Origin: JBBSEX01 sp038239345
GTDB taxonomy: Bacteria > Acidobacteriota > Terriglobia > Bryobacterales > Bryobacteraceae
Length of the DNA: 64,000 nucleotides
Direction of reading: 5' to 3'
NCBI GenBank assembly: GCA_038239345.1
Contig: JBBSEX010000007.1
Location: forward strand, 1-64,000
Shown piece after piece: positions 25,130 through 33,891 of the stretch (position 1 is its first letter; each line of letters starts with the position of its first letter). The translations under genes were made by a program, and so were the position numbers. A model generated the notes under the pieces. It worked only from the letters and a program-made list of their open reading frames with translations. It had not been told where the DNA came from and did no database searches.

Positions 25130-26188
25130 ATGCGAGCGGCCGTTTACAAAGGCCAAAGCCTAGTCTCGGTGGAGCACATCCCGACGCCGGAGATTGGACC
25201 GGGCGAGTTACTGGTTCGCGTCGAGAGCTGCGGCATTTGTCACACCGACCTCAAGAAAATCGAATACAATCTACTAGCCCCGCCCCGGGTCTACGGTCAT
25301 GAAACGGCCGGAGTCGTGGTGGCCGCCGGATCGAACGTAAAGTCTTTCGCGCCGGGCGACCGGGTGATTGCCTTCCACCACATTCCCTGCCAAAATTGTT
25401 TTTATTGCGAGCGCAAACTGTACGCCCAATGCGCAACCTACAAGAAGGTTGGCATCACGGCCGGCTACGAACCGGCAGGCGGTGGATTCTCGCAATATGT
25501 GCGGATCATGGACTGGATTGTGCGCCAGGGCGTGGAAAAAGTTCCCGACAGCGTCTCCTTCGACCGCGCTTCTTTCGTGGAGCCGGTGAATACCTGCGTA
25601 AAAGCGATGCATCAATTGGATCCGCAACCAGGCGAGGTGGTGGCCATACTTGGCCAGGGGCCAATCGGGTTGATCTTTACCATGCTCGGTAAGCTTCGCG
25701 GTCTGCGGATGTTCACTACCGACACGTTCCGATCGCGGCGCGATCTTTCCCTGCGTTTTGGCGCCGAAGAATGCCACGATCCCAGAGAGGCCGGTGTGGA
25801 GAACGCAATTCGCCAGGCTACCGCTGGGCGCGGCGCGGACGTCGTGATCGTGGCTGCATCAGCGAAGGGAATCGTCGAGCAAGCCGTTCGCTGTTCCCGT
25901 CCCGGCAGCAAAATAATGTTATTCGCCCAAACTTCGCATCAGGAACGAATTGACGTATCGGGTGCCGATATTTGCGTGGCGGAACGAATTCTGAGCGGAA
26001 GTTACAGCGCTTCCGTCGACCTGCAGAAGGAGTCGGCCGGCCTGGTGTTCAGCGGCGCGCTCCCGGTGGAAGAATTGATTTCGCATCGCGTACCGCTGGA
26101 CCGGATACACAACGGGATTGAACTCGCATTGCATCCCGCCGGGGAATCCTTGAAAATAATTGTTCAGCCACAGAGGTGGTCACAGTGA
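25130..26188 (+). CDS. Zinc-dependent alcohol dehydrogenase (MDR), hopanoid operon
   Basis: A 352-residue medium-chain dehydrogenase. Catalytic zinc ligands lie in SCGICHTDLKK and YGHETAGVV, the four structural-zinc cysteines in PCQNCFYCERKLYAQC, and the NAD(P)-binding loop is AILGQGPIGLIFTML. It lies between hpnG and hpnC and its stop overlaps the next dehydrogenase start, so it is part of the operon. A plausible role is reduction of the ribosylhopane aldehyde or a related hopanoid step, but this is inferred only from position. A TTG start at 25091 with a good GGGG site would add 13 residues; I prefer the ATG beginning MRAAVYKG by family length. Confidence 0.85.
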   Translation: MRAAVYKGQSLVSVEHIPTPEIGPGELLVRVESCGICHTDLKKIEYNLLAPPRVYGHETAGVVVAAGSNVKSFAPGDRVIAFHHIPCQNCFYCERKLYAQCATYKKVGITAGYEPAGGGFSQYVRIMDWIVRQGVEKVPDSVSFDRASFVEPVNTCVKAMHQLDPQPGEVVAILGQGPIGLIFTMLGKLRGLRMFTTDTFRSRRDLSLRFGAEECHDPREAGVENAIRQATAGRGADVVIVAASAKGIVEQAVRCSRPGSKIMLFAQTSHQERIDVSGADICVAERILSGSYSASVDLQKESAGLVFSGALPVEELISHRVPLDRIHNGIELALHPAGESLKIIVQPQRWSQ

Positions 26189-27228
26189 ATCAGCAGATGC
26201 TGGCGGCTGTTCTTTACGGAAAAGAACACGTGGAGATCGAATCAGTCGCCGTTCCGAAGATCGAAGCGGGCGACGTCCTGGTGCGCGTCCGCACGGCGTT
26301 GACTTGTGGGACCGACGTGAAGGTCTTTCGCCGGGGATATCATGCCCGGATGATCGTACCCCCGGCGCTGTTCGGCCATGAATTGGCGGGCGACATCGTT
26401 GCCTTAGGCTCTGAAGTTTCGAATTGGAAAGTGGGTCAGCGCGTGGTTGCGGCAAATTCGGCGCCCTGTGGGGACTGCTATTACTGCCGCCGCGGCGAAG
26501 ATAACCTGTGCGACGATCTGCTGTTCAATAACGGCGCGTACGCTGAATTCATTCGCATACCGTCGCGCATCGTGCGGCGCAACATGTACGAATTGCCGCC
26601 CCATGTCAGCTATCAGGACGCGGCGCTGGCCGAACCGCTGGCTTGTGTTCTGCACGGCATTGAAGAAACCGGAATCCGCCAGGGCGATAACATCGCCATC
26701 ATTGGATTGGGCCCCATCGGCATGATGTTCGTGCAGTTGGCAAAGAAGGTATACGGCGCTCGCACCATCGCCATCGGCCGCCGCCAAAGCCAGTTGGACC
26801 GGGCAATCCGCATGGGTGCCGATGAAACTGTATTAAACGCCGACGGCATGGATGTCGAGAAGTCCGTTCGCGATCTGACCGATGGCCGCGGCGCGGACGT
26901 TGTCATCGAAGCCGTTGGATTGCCCGAAGCCTGGCAATTGGCGATACGCCTACTGCGTCGCGGCGGTACCGTGAATTTCTTCGGCGGATGCCCCAATGAC
27001 AGCAAGATCAGCCTCGATACCAACTTGCTGCATTATTCCGAACTTACCTGCAAAGCCAGCTTCCATCACACGCCAAAGTTGATCAGCAAAGCTCTGGAGG
27101 TTCTCAGCCGGGGCTTCATCACTTCACAGGATTTCGTCAATCGGGTGGAACCGCTTACCAATCTACTGGAAGTGATGCGCCACTTGATGAGCCACAATGG
27201 CCACATGAAGACGGCTATCGTTCCTTAG
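26185..27228 (+). CDS. Second zinc-dependent alcohol dehydrogenase (MDR), hopanoid operon
   Basis: A 347-residue paralogous medium-chain dehydrogenase with catalytic zinc ligands in LTCGTDVKVFRRG and FGHELAGDIV, structural-zinc cysteines in PCGDCYYCRRGEDNLC, and coenzyme loop AIIGLGPIGMMFVQLAK. It resembles sorbitol/threonine-type dehydrogenases. The GTG at 26185 overlaps the preceding stop (GTGA) and has AGAGG six bases upstream; a GTG at 26176 is an alternative. The two dehydrogenases differ clearly in sequence, so they probably act on different steps or as a heteromer rather than being a recent duplication. Confidence 0.85.
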   Translation: MNQQMLAAVLYGKEHVEIESVAVPKIEAGDVLVRVRTALTCGTDVKVFRRGYHARMIVPPALFGHELAGDIVALGSEVSNWKVGQRVVAANSAPCGDCYYCRRGEDNLCDDLLFNNGAYAEFIRIPSRIVRRNMYELPPHVSYQDAALAEPLACVLHGIEETGIRQGDNIAIIGLGPIGMMFVQLAKKVYGARTIAIGRRQSQLDRAIRMGADETVLNADGMDVEKSVRDLTDGRGADVVIEAVGLPEAWQLAIRLLRRGGTVNFFGGCPNDSKISLDTNLLHYSELTCKASFHHTPKLISKALEVLSRGFITSQDFVNRVEPLTNLLEVMRHLMSHNGHMKTAIVP

Positions 27229-27257
27229 CTTCGATGCGGCGATAAGACGAGCCTTCG

Positions 27258-28178
27258 ATGACGCCGCTAGCGCCAAAGGATTTTGTCCGTTCGCCGGATG
27301 CCATGGCGGCGGTCTACTCGGCCGATGAGGGCGAGGCCTACACTCGCAGGCTGGCAACCAGCCATTACGAAAACTTTCACGTCGTCAGCTTCCTGCTTCC
27401 CAAAAATTTACATCAGGATTTTTACAACGTATATAGCTTCTGCCGTTGGGCGGATGATTTAGGCGATGAGCTCGGCGACACTGAGGAAAGTCTACGGATG
27501 CTCGCTTGGTGGCGTCATGAGCTGGAACGTTTCTATGCCGGCGATACCGCTAGGCATCCGGTTTACGCGGCGCTCCGCCGGACGCTGGATCGCCACGCGC
27601 TGCCGATCGATCCTTTCGCCGATCTGATTACCGCGTTTGAACAGGACCAACGCATAACCCGCTATCGGGACTTCGACGAACTGTTTGCCTATTGCCGCTA
27701 TTCGGCCAATCCCGTGGGACGGCTGGTGCTGTATCTTTGCGGCTATTCCGACGCGCCCCGGCAGCGGCTTTCCGATGCGACGTGCACCGCTTTGCAACTC
27801 GCAAACTTCTGGCAGGATGTTACGGTCGATTTTGAAAAGGATCGCGTCTATCTGCCGCTCGATCTTTTAGCCAGGCACGGCTGCACGGTAGACGATATCG
27901 GCGCGCGACGCTTTACACCGGCGTTCGGTGAGGCTATGCGCGAGGCGGTTCAGGTTGCCCGCAAGCTTTTTATCCAAGGCCTGCCTTTGGCCGGTCAGGT
28001 CAACCGCCGTCTGGGCGTCGATCTCGATCTCTTCAGCCGTGGTGGACTTCGCATCCTGGACAAGATTGGCCAGCAGGGTTACGATGTCCTCACCAAGCGT
28101 CCGTCTGTTTCCAAGGTGGAGCGTGTCGGCTTGCTGTTGGCCGCCATCCTCCGGCGCACATTCTCCAAAGCCGCATGA
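27258..28178 (+). CDS. hpnC: Squalene synthase-like HpnC (hydroxysqualene synthase)
   Basis: The 306-residue trans-isoprenyl transferase has the family text SHYENFHVVSFLLPKNLHQD, the first aspartate-rich motif FCRWADDLGDELGD, and the second in ANFWQDVTVDFEKDRVYLPL. In the three-enzyme HpnCDE route, HpnD makes presqualene diphosphate from farnesyl diphosphate and HpnC converts it to hydroxysqualene, which HpnE reduces. It starts 29 bases after the dehydrogenase and overlaps hpnD by ATGA. Confidence 0.94.
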   Translation: MTPLAPKDFVRSPDAMAAVYSADEGEAYTRRLATSHYENFHVVSFLLPKNLHQDFYNVYSFCRWADDLGDELGDTEESLRMLAWWRHELERFYAGDTARHPVYAALRRTLDRHALPIDPFADLITAFEQDQRITRYRDFDELFAYCRYSANPVGRLVLYLCGYSDAPRQRLSDATCTALQLANFWQDVTVDFEKDRVYLPLDLLARHGCTVDDIGARRFTPAFGEAMREAVQVARKLFIQGLPLAGQVNRRLGVDLDLFSRGGLRILDKIGQQGYDVLTKRPSVSKVERVGLLLAAILRRTFSKAA

Positions 28179-29029
28179 CTGTCGCGGAATCATATACGTT
28201 TTGTACACGCATCGCGCGGACACGGGCGCGGAACTTCTATTACTCGTTTCTACTGCTGGACCGCCCGCGGAAAAACGCGATGTGCGCGATCTATGCGTTC
28301 ATGCGTTACTGCGACGATCTGAGCGACGACGGTCATCTTGCCGATCGCGCCACGGCCATCGCCAACTGGCGTAAGGATCTTTCGCAGGCGTTAACCGGCA
28401 GCCTTCCGGATCATCCGGTCTGGCCCGCCTTTCGCGATGCGGTGGAGCGCTACAAAATTCCCCACGAATATTTCCACCAGATGATCGATGGTGTCAGCTC
28501 CGATCTGGAACCGCGGCGCATCCAGACCTTCGAAGAGTTGTATCGCTACTGCTATCAGGTGGCATCGGTTGTTGGATTGACGGTGATTCATATTTTCGGA
28601 TTCAAGTCGCCCGAAGCATTACGGCTGGCGGAGAAATGCGGCATCGCCTTTCAGTTGACCAACATTTTGCGCGATGTCCGGGAGGATATCGGGTTGAACC
28701 GGGTCTACTTGCCCCAGGAAGATCTGGATCGATTCGGCGTGCACGTCGACGATGTGGTGCAGGGCCATTCCAATCCCGCGTTCCTGAGCCTGATGCAGTT
28801 GGAAGCCGATCGGGCCACGGAATATTACAACGAATCGGCGCCACTCGTGTCTCTGGTCGATGCCGCAAGCCGCAGTTCCCTGTGGGCTCTGATCGAGATC
28901 TATTCCCGGCTGCTGCAGCGAATTAAGGCTTCGAATTACGACGTGCTGTCGCGGCGAATCAGTTTGCCCGCATGGGAAAAGTTGTGGGTGGTGGCGCAGG
29001 CCTTCGCGCCGATCAATCGGGGCCGCTAG
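28175..29029 (+). CDS. hpnD: Presqualene diphosphate synthase HpnD
   Basis: The 284-residue enzyme shows the two aspartate-rich motifs YAFMRYCDDLSDDGH and LTNILRDVREDIGLNRVYLP, and the conserved ARNFYYSFLLLDRPRKNAMC. It condenses two farnesyl diphosphates to presqualene diphosphate. It is the last gene of the operon: the expected partner hpnE is not downstream, where the convergent marC gene shares its stop bases (CTAG). HpnE must be encoded elsewhere or be replaced. Confidence 0.94.
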   Translation: MTVAESYTFCTRIARTRARNFYYSFLLLDRPRKNAMCAIYAFMRYCDDLSDDGHLADRATAIANWRKDLSQALTGSLPDHPVWPAFRDAVERYKIPHEYFHQMIDGVSSDLEPRRIQTFEELYRYCYQVASVVGLTVIHIFGFKSPEALRLAEKCGIAFQLTNILRDVREDIGLNRVYLPQEDLDRFGVHVDDVVQGHSNPAFLSLMQLEADRATEYYNESAPLVSLVDAASRSSLWALIEIYSRLLQRIKASNYDVLSRRISLPAWEKLWVVAQAFAPINRGR

Positions 29030-29676
29030 TGCGTTCGGATTAATCCAAGATCGGTGAGTCCGTTTAAGACGAACTGCACGGCGATAGACGTCAGCAGCAA
29101 ACCCATCATGCGCGTCATAATGCGGATCCCCGTCTCACCCAGATAGCGGCGCACACGGTCGGCGCCGGACAAGACCCAGTAAGAAATGAACGCCGTGAGC
29201 AGAATCGACACATAGATGGGAATGGTCTCCCACCAGGCCGTCGCTTGGCTCACCAAAACCATGACAGTTGAAATAGACCCTGGGCCGGCGAGCATTGGCA
29301 CGCCCAGGGGAATGATCCCCGCATCTTCTTTTTCAGCGCCTTCTTCGGTCTCACCGGGCGTCTCCTTGGTCTGCGATCGTTTAGCCTGCAACATATCCAG
29401 TCCGATGAGGAGCAGGATGACACCACCGGCGATCTTGAACGCGGGCAATGTGACGCCGAACAGTTTGAATATCAGGCTCCCGGCAACCGCGAAGCTGCAC
29501 AACACGATGCAGGCAGTAATAGCGGCTCTCTTGGCGATATGCCGGCGGCGTTCCGGCGCGGCGTCACCGGTAATAACCAGGAATGCGGGGATAGCGGCGA
29601 AGGGATCGACAAGAAAAAAAACAGATGTAAACGCGATTAAGAAGTATTGAAAGGTCGCGGCTACGTTTGCTTGCAT
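29026..29676 (-). CDS. MarC-family integral membrane protein
   Basis: About 216 residues with six predicted membrane segments. The N-terminal helix region AFTSVFFLVDPFAAIPAFLV and the later GVPMLAGPGSISTVMVLVSQ are the two conserved repeats of the MarC/SNARE-associated family, whose transport role remains undefined. The cytoplasmic loop holds a charged stretch (QTKETPGETEEGAEKEDAG). The longer frame starts at a TTG at 29700; I choose the ATG at 29676. Confidence 0.88.
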   Translation of the reverse strand: MQANVAATFQYFLIAFTSVFFLVDPFAAIPAFLVITGDAAPERRRHIAKRAAITACIVLCSFAVAGSLIFKLFGVTLPAFKIAGGVILLLIGLDMLQAKRSQTKETPGETEEGAEKEDAGIIPLGVPMLAGPGSISTVMVLVSQATAWWETIPIYVSILLTAFISYWVLSGADRVRRYLGETGIRIMTRMMGLLLTSIAVQFVLNGLTDLGLIRTH

Positions 29677-29741
29677 CACGTCGGGAATTCCAGAGTACAA
29701 GGAATTCTAACTAGATGCAGCCCGCGCTGCGGGGATTCGAA

Positions 29742-30281
29742 TTACAACGGGACGTAATCGGCTTTAGATTCGGAGGCCGAAGCTACATCTTCTCCGCCCG
29801 ATTGCGAGAGGATGTCCTTGGCTGTGTCGGCCCAATCGGAATTATCACAGTGCACGGAAACCAACAGTCCGCCCGAGCGAATCCTACCCTCATAGCGCTT
29901 CGCCTCATACTCGGGAATTCCCAGGCCGATCAGTGCCCCAGTAAATCCGCCAACCGCGCCGCCGATTCCCAGTCCACTCAGCAGACCCATGATTGGTCCG
30001 GCCGCGATAAACGGTCCCAGACCAGGGATCGCCAACGCCCCAACGCCAGCTAGCCACCCAAGAGCCCCACCGATGATTGCCCCGGAACTCGCGCCCGCTG
30101 TGGCCCCCTCGGGTGCCTTCGTACCCTTTTCATGCGTGAACTCGCGAACGCCAGGGTTATCGGGCACTAGTAAGGAAACATCGGCACCGCGAAATCCGGC
30201 GATGCGCAGCTTTTCGATTGCCTTCTCTAACTCAATCTGATTGGGGAAGATTGCGAATACGGATGTATTTTTACCTGACAT
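29742..30281 (-). CDS. General-stress-type protein with glycine-zipper membrane segment
   Basis: The 179-residue protein begins with a small alpha/beta domain resembling the heat-induced stress protein YflT family (SVFAIFPNQIELEKAIEKLR, then DVSLLVPDN). It continues into a Gly/Ala-rich double hydrophobic region (SSGAIIGGALGWLAGVGALA and LSGLGIGGAVGGFTGALIGL) and ends with a charged domain containing GGLLVSVHCDNSDWADTAKD. The pattern suggests a membrane-associated stress protein. It lies downstream of two other small stress-type genes in the same direction. Confidence 0.72.
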   Translation of the reverse strand: MSGKNTSVFAIFPNQIELEKAIEKLRIAGFRGADVSLLVPDNPGVREFTHEKGTKAPEGATAGASSGAIIGGALGWLAGVGALAIPGLGPFIAAGPIMGLLSGLGIGGAVGGFTGALIGLGIPEYEAKRYEGRIRSGGLLVSVHCDNSDWADTAKDILSQSGGEDVASASESKADYVPL

Positions 30282-30346
30282 AGTGCTCCTGATTCATGGG
30301 GGTGGCGAGGCCATCGAGGCATTCGCCACCTCCCGGATCACGTACG

Positions 30347-30511
30347 CTAAGCTCTGCGCGCCAAGCCCATCACCAACGACACCAGGAACAATACGACGAA
30401 TAGGAAGAACAACAATTTCGCGATTCCGGCGGCTGCAATAGCGACTCCACCAAACCCGAAAACGGCGGCGATCAAAGCGACCACCAGGAAGACCAAAGCG
30501 TAGTTCAACAT
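30347..30511 (-). CDS. DUF1328 small membrane protein (YtjA-like)
   Basis: This 54-residue protein starts MLNYALVFLVVALIAAVFGF and consists of two hydrophobic helices with the alanine-rich GVAIAAAGIAKLLFF between them, matching the DUF1328 family throughout its length. An AAGGA site lies six to seven bases before the ATG. Such proteins are usually induced by osmotic or general stress in other bacteria, but the biochemical role is unknown. It is too short for many gene finders. Confidence 0.85.
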   Translation of the reverse strand: MLNYALVFLVVALIAAVFGFGGVAIAAAGIAKLLFFLFVVLFLVSLVMGLARRA

Positions 30512-30601
30512 GATTTGTCCTTTTCATTCCGCGGATTCAGGAGCCGCGGGAGTTAGTGAAATTGGTGACCCTACCCGAGAAATTCTTGCCGGGGAGTAAA
30601 G

Positions 30602-30949
30602 TTAAACGATGTTTGTTTCGGGCGCATTCATCTCACGGTTGAATGCTTCTTTGCCAGCGTCGACTGCGGCCCGCACGCTTTTTTCGGTACGCTTTGCCGT
30701 TTCGGCGCCAACATTCACTTTCTCTTCGACGGTCTTCTTTACGTCAGAATATTTCGCGGCCACTGTCTGTTTCACGTCCGCATAGCGTGACCCCAGATAG
30801 GCTTGCCCTTCGTCAGCCTTTTCGGAGAGCAAGGATCGTGTATGCGCACCCGATCGCGGAGCGAACAAAACAGCCCCCGCAACACCCAAACCGAGACCCA
30901 GGAAAAAGTAGGAGAAGCGACTATCGCTTGTATCGTTGTTATCGTTCAT
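30602..30949 (-). CDS. YtxH-domain protein
   Basis: The 115-residue protein has an N-terminal membrane segment (SYFFLGLGLGVAGAVLFAPR) followed directly by SGAHTRSLL, the YtxH signature, and then a long amphipathic helix with repeated Val-Lys-Lys-Thr units (AAKYSDVKKTVEEKVNVGAE). These proteins are stress-related and membrane anchored. A GGAGG site lies about nine bases before the start. It is the first of three small stress genes transcribed on the minus strand. Confidence 0.82.
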   Translation of the reverse strand: MNDNNDTSDSRFSYFFLGLGLGVAGAVLFAPRSGAHTRSLLSEKADEGQAYLGSRYADVKQTVAAKYSDVKKTVEEKVNVGAETAKRTEKSVRAAVDAGKEAFNREMNAPETNIV

Positions 30950-31244
30950 ATTATTAGCCTCCGCCCAAGAGTAAGCAATTCACGCGCCAATCGGCAGGCA
31001 GCGTAGTAGCGGATGAACATGTGGGAAGCTACCCCATGTGAAAGCTGCAACAAATCAGAGCTTTGCGAACCGTTGGCCGTATCGGGAGCCGAGTCCGTGA
31101 ATTTAAATCACCACCCGCAAAATAGAATCGATAAAGCAACGAAAGATTTGCAGTTTCGTGCAAGATGTTCCGCATAGGCCTATCTCTCAAGATCGCCTTG
31201 AGCAAATCTTACATCTCCCGCTAGTCCTGTGCTACAACAACGCT
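30950..31244. other. Intergenic region between divergent stress genes and STAS gene
   Basis: About 295 bases without a gene. It must hold the promoters of the minus-strand stress group and of the plus-strand STAS gene. An imperfect inverted repeat near 31018-31042 (CATGTGGG and CCCCATG around AAGCTA) could be an operator. I see no RNA gene or clear promoter consensus. Confidence 0.4.
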
Positions 31245-31655
31245 ATGAGTCTGGAGATACAAAAGCGTGAAGTCGAAGGGGTCAGCATTTTCGACATGAA
31301 GGGCCGGCTAACGGTGGGTGAGGCATCCAAGCCGCGCGAAGCGTTGACCGAAGAACTCAGTGCGGGCGGGCGGCAGGTGATCTTCAACTTGAAAGATGTC
31401 GAGTACATCGATTCAACCGGTCTGGGAGCGATGGTGATTTGCTTCACCGCCGTGCAAAAGGCGGGCGGCGCCCTAAAGTTGGAAAATCTCAACAAGCGGA
31501 ACGTGGAACTCTTGGTGCTAACCAAGCTTCACACCATCTTCGAAGTCTTCAGCGATGAGCAGGACGCTATCAATAGTTTTTTCCCGAATAGAGAGATTAA
31601 GCGCTTTGACATTCTCAGCTTTGTAAAGCAACAACAGAAAGAAGAAGAGTCGTAG
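31245..31655 (+). CDS. STAS-domain anti-sigma factor antagonist
   Basis: The 136-residue protein has the SpoIIAA-like fold: VEGVSIFDMKGRLTVGEAS and the phosphorylation loop VEYIDSTGLGAMVICFTAVQ with the candidate phospho-serine. It would release a sigma factor by binding an anti-sigma kinase when unphosphorylated. No kinase or sigma gene is adjacent, so partners are unknown. A charged C-terminal tail (VKQQQKEEES) extends beyond the usual fold. The ATG at 31245 is chosen; the open frame upstream encodes nothing conserved. Confidence 0.9.
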   Translation: MSLEIQKREVEGVSIFDMKGRLTVGEASKPREALTEELSAGGRQVIFNLKDVEYIDSTGLGAMVICFTAVQKAGGALKLENLNKRNVELLVLTKLHTIFEVFSDEQDAINSFFPNREIKRFDILSFVKQQQKEEES

Positions 31656-31661
31656 ATCGCG

Positions 31662-32699
<1,038 letters not shown>

Positions 32700-32705
32700 T
32701 CTGCA

Positions 32706-33890
32706 TTGCGGATAGGTTTGCTGTTTTTTCTCGCTTACGGGCTGCAGGCCGCGAATATACCGAATATCGATCCACTTAGCGCCAAGGGATTCGATCACTT
32801 CTACAGTCTGGAATACAACGAAGCGATAGCGACGTTCCTTAACGTAATCGCCCAACACCCCGATGATCCGGACGCCTATAACCACTTGGCGCAATCCGTT
32901 CTGTACCGGCAGATGTTTGCTACCGGTGCGCTTGAAAGCGACCTGCTGAGTGGCACTAATCCCTTTTTGCGCCGGCCCAAGATGCCTTTCAGCCCAGCCG
33001 ATCAGAAGCAGTTTGAAGAAGCTCTATACAATGCCACGACGATCGGCGAGCGCCGCCTAAAGAGCAATCCCGACGACATCGGCGCGCTCTATTCCTTGGG
33101 AGTGACGCATGGTTTAAAAGCGAATCACTCATTCCTGGTGCGCAAGAATTGGATCGATGCATTGAAAGAAGCAACGGCGGCGCGCAAATCCCATAACCAT
33201 ATTGTTGAACTGGACCCTACGCTGATCGACGCGCGGCTGGCGCAAGGGGGGCACGACTATATCGTCGGCAGCCTGCCTATCGGTTACAAGTTTTTAGGAT
33301 TTCTGGCGGGGGTTGCTGGTGACCGCGATAGCGGGATTAAGACACTGCAACTGGTGGCGCAGCGCGGCCGGATAAATCGCAACGATGCGGCGATTATTCT
33401 AGTTGCAATCTATCGACGTGAAAAGCGTCCCGGAGACGCGGTTCCTCTTTTGCGGGATCAGATTGAAAAATTTCCACGCAATTATCTGCTGCGGTTTGAA
33501 CTGGCGCAAATGTATGGCGATTTGGGCGACAAACCGCGGGCCCTGGGATCTCTGGCGAAGATCGAAGAGTTGCGCCGCGCGAACGCTCCTGGATACGCCC
33601 GCGTCGCCCAGAAAAAGGTGGAGTATTCCAAAGGCAACATACTATTTTGGTATCGCGATTTCGACGGGGCCATCGCCGAGTTGAAGAACGCGACATCACG
33701 CGTCGATGGGGATCTCACCAGCGGTGTTCTAGCATGGTTGCGACTGGGGCAAGCCTACGATATGAAAGGCCGGCGGGAAGAGGCACAGGCAGCTTATCGG
33801 CGGGCCATTGACTTCGCACCGCAAACCGACGCCGCTCGAGAGGCAAAGGATTATTTATCCAACCGCTACACCCGGCCGGACAAAGATTGA
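32706..33890 (+). CDS. Exported TPR-repeat protein
   Basis: The 394-residue product starts at TTG with a signal-like MRIGLLFFLAYGLQAANIP and contains tetratricopeptide-type helical hairpins, for example YSLEYNEAIATFLNVIAQHP, LGQAYDMKGRREEAQAAYRR and AIDFAPQTDAAREA near the C-terminus. It follows queG by six bases and may be cotranscribed with it, but no functional link is evident. The substrate or binding partner is unknown. Its stop is one base from the convergent SEC-C gene stop. Confidence 0.75.
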   Translation: MRIGLLFFLAYGLQAANIPNIDPLSAKGFDHFYSLEYNEAIATFLNVIAQHPDDPDAYNHLAQSVLYRQMFATGALESDLLSGTNPFLRRPKMPFSPADQKQFEEALYNATTIGERRLKSNPDDIGALYSLGVTHGLKANHSFLVRKNWIDALKEATAARKSHNHIVELDPTLIDARLAQGGHDYIVGSLPIGYKFLGFLAGVAGDRDSGIKTLQLVAQRGRINRNDAAIILVAIYRREKRPGDAVPLLRDQIEKFPRNYLLRFELAQMYGDLGDKPRALGSLAKIEELRRANAPGYARVAQKKVEYSKGNILFWYRDFDGAIAELKNATSRVDGDLTSGVLAWLRLGQAYDMKGRREEAQAAYRRAIDFAPQTDAAREAKDYLSNRYTRPDKD

Positions 33891-33891
33891 C

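Noticed and set aside
25130..27228. Recent tandem duplication of the two alcohol dehydrogenases
   Set aside because: The proteins share only family motifs and differ through most of their length, so they are old paralogues or separate acquisitions.
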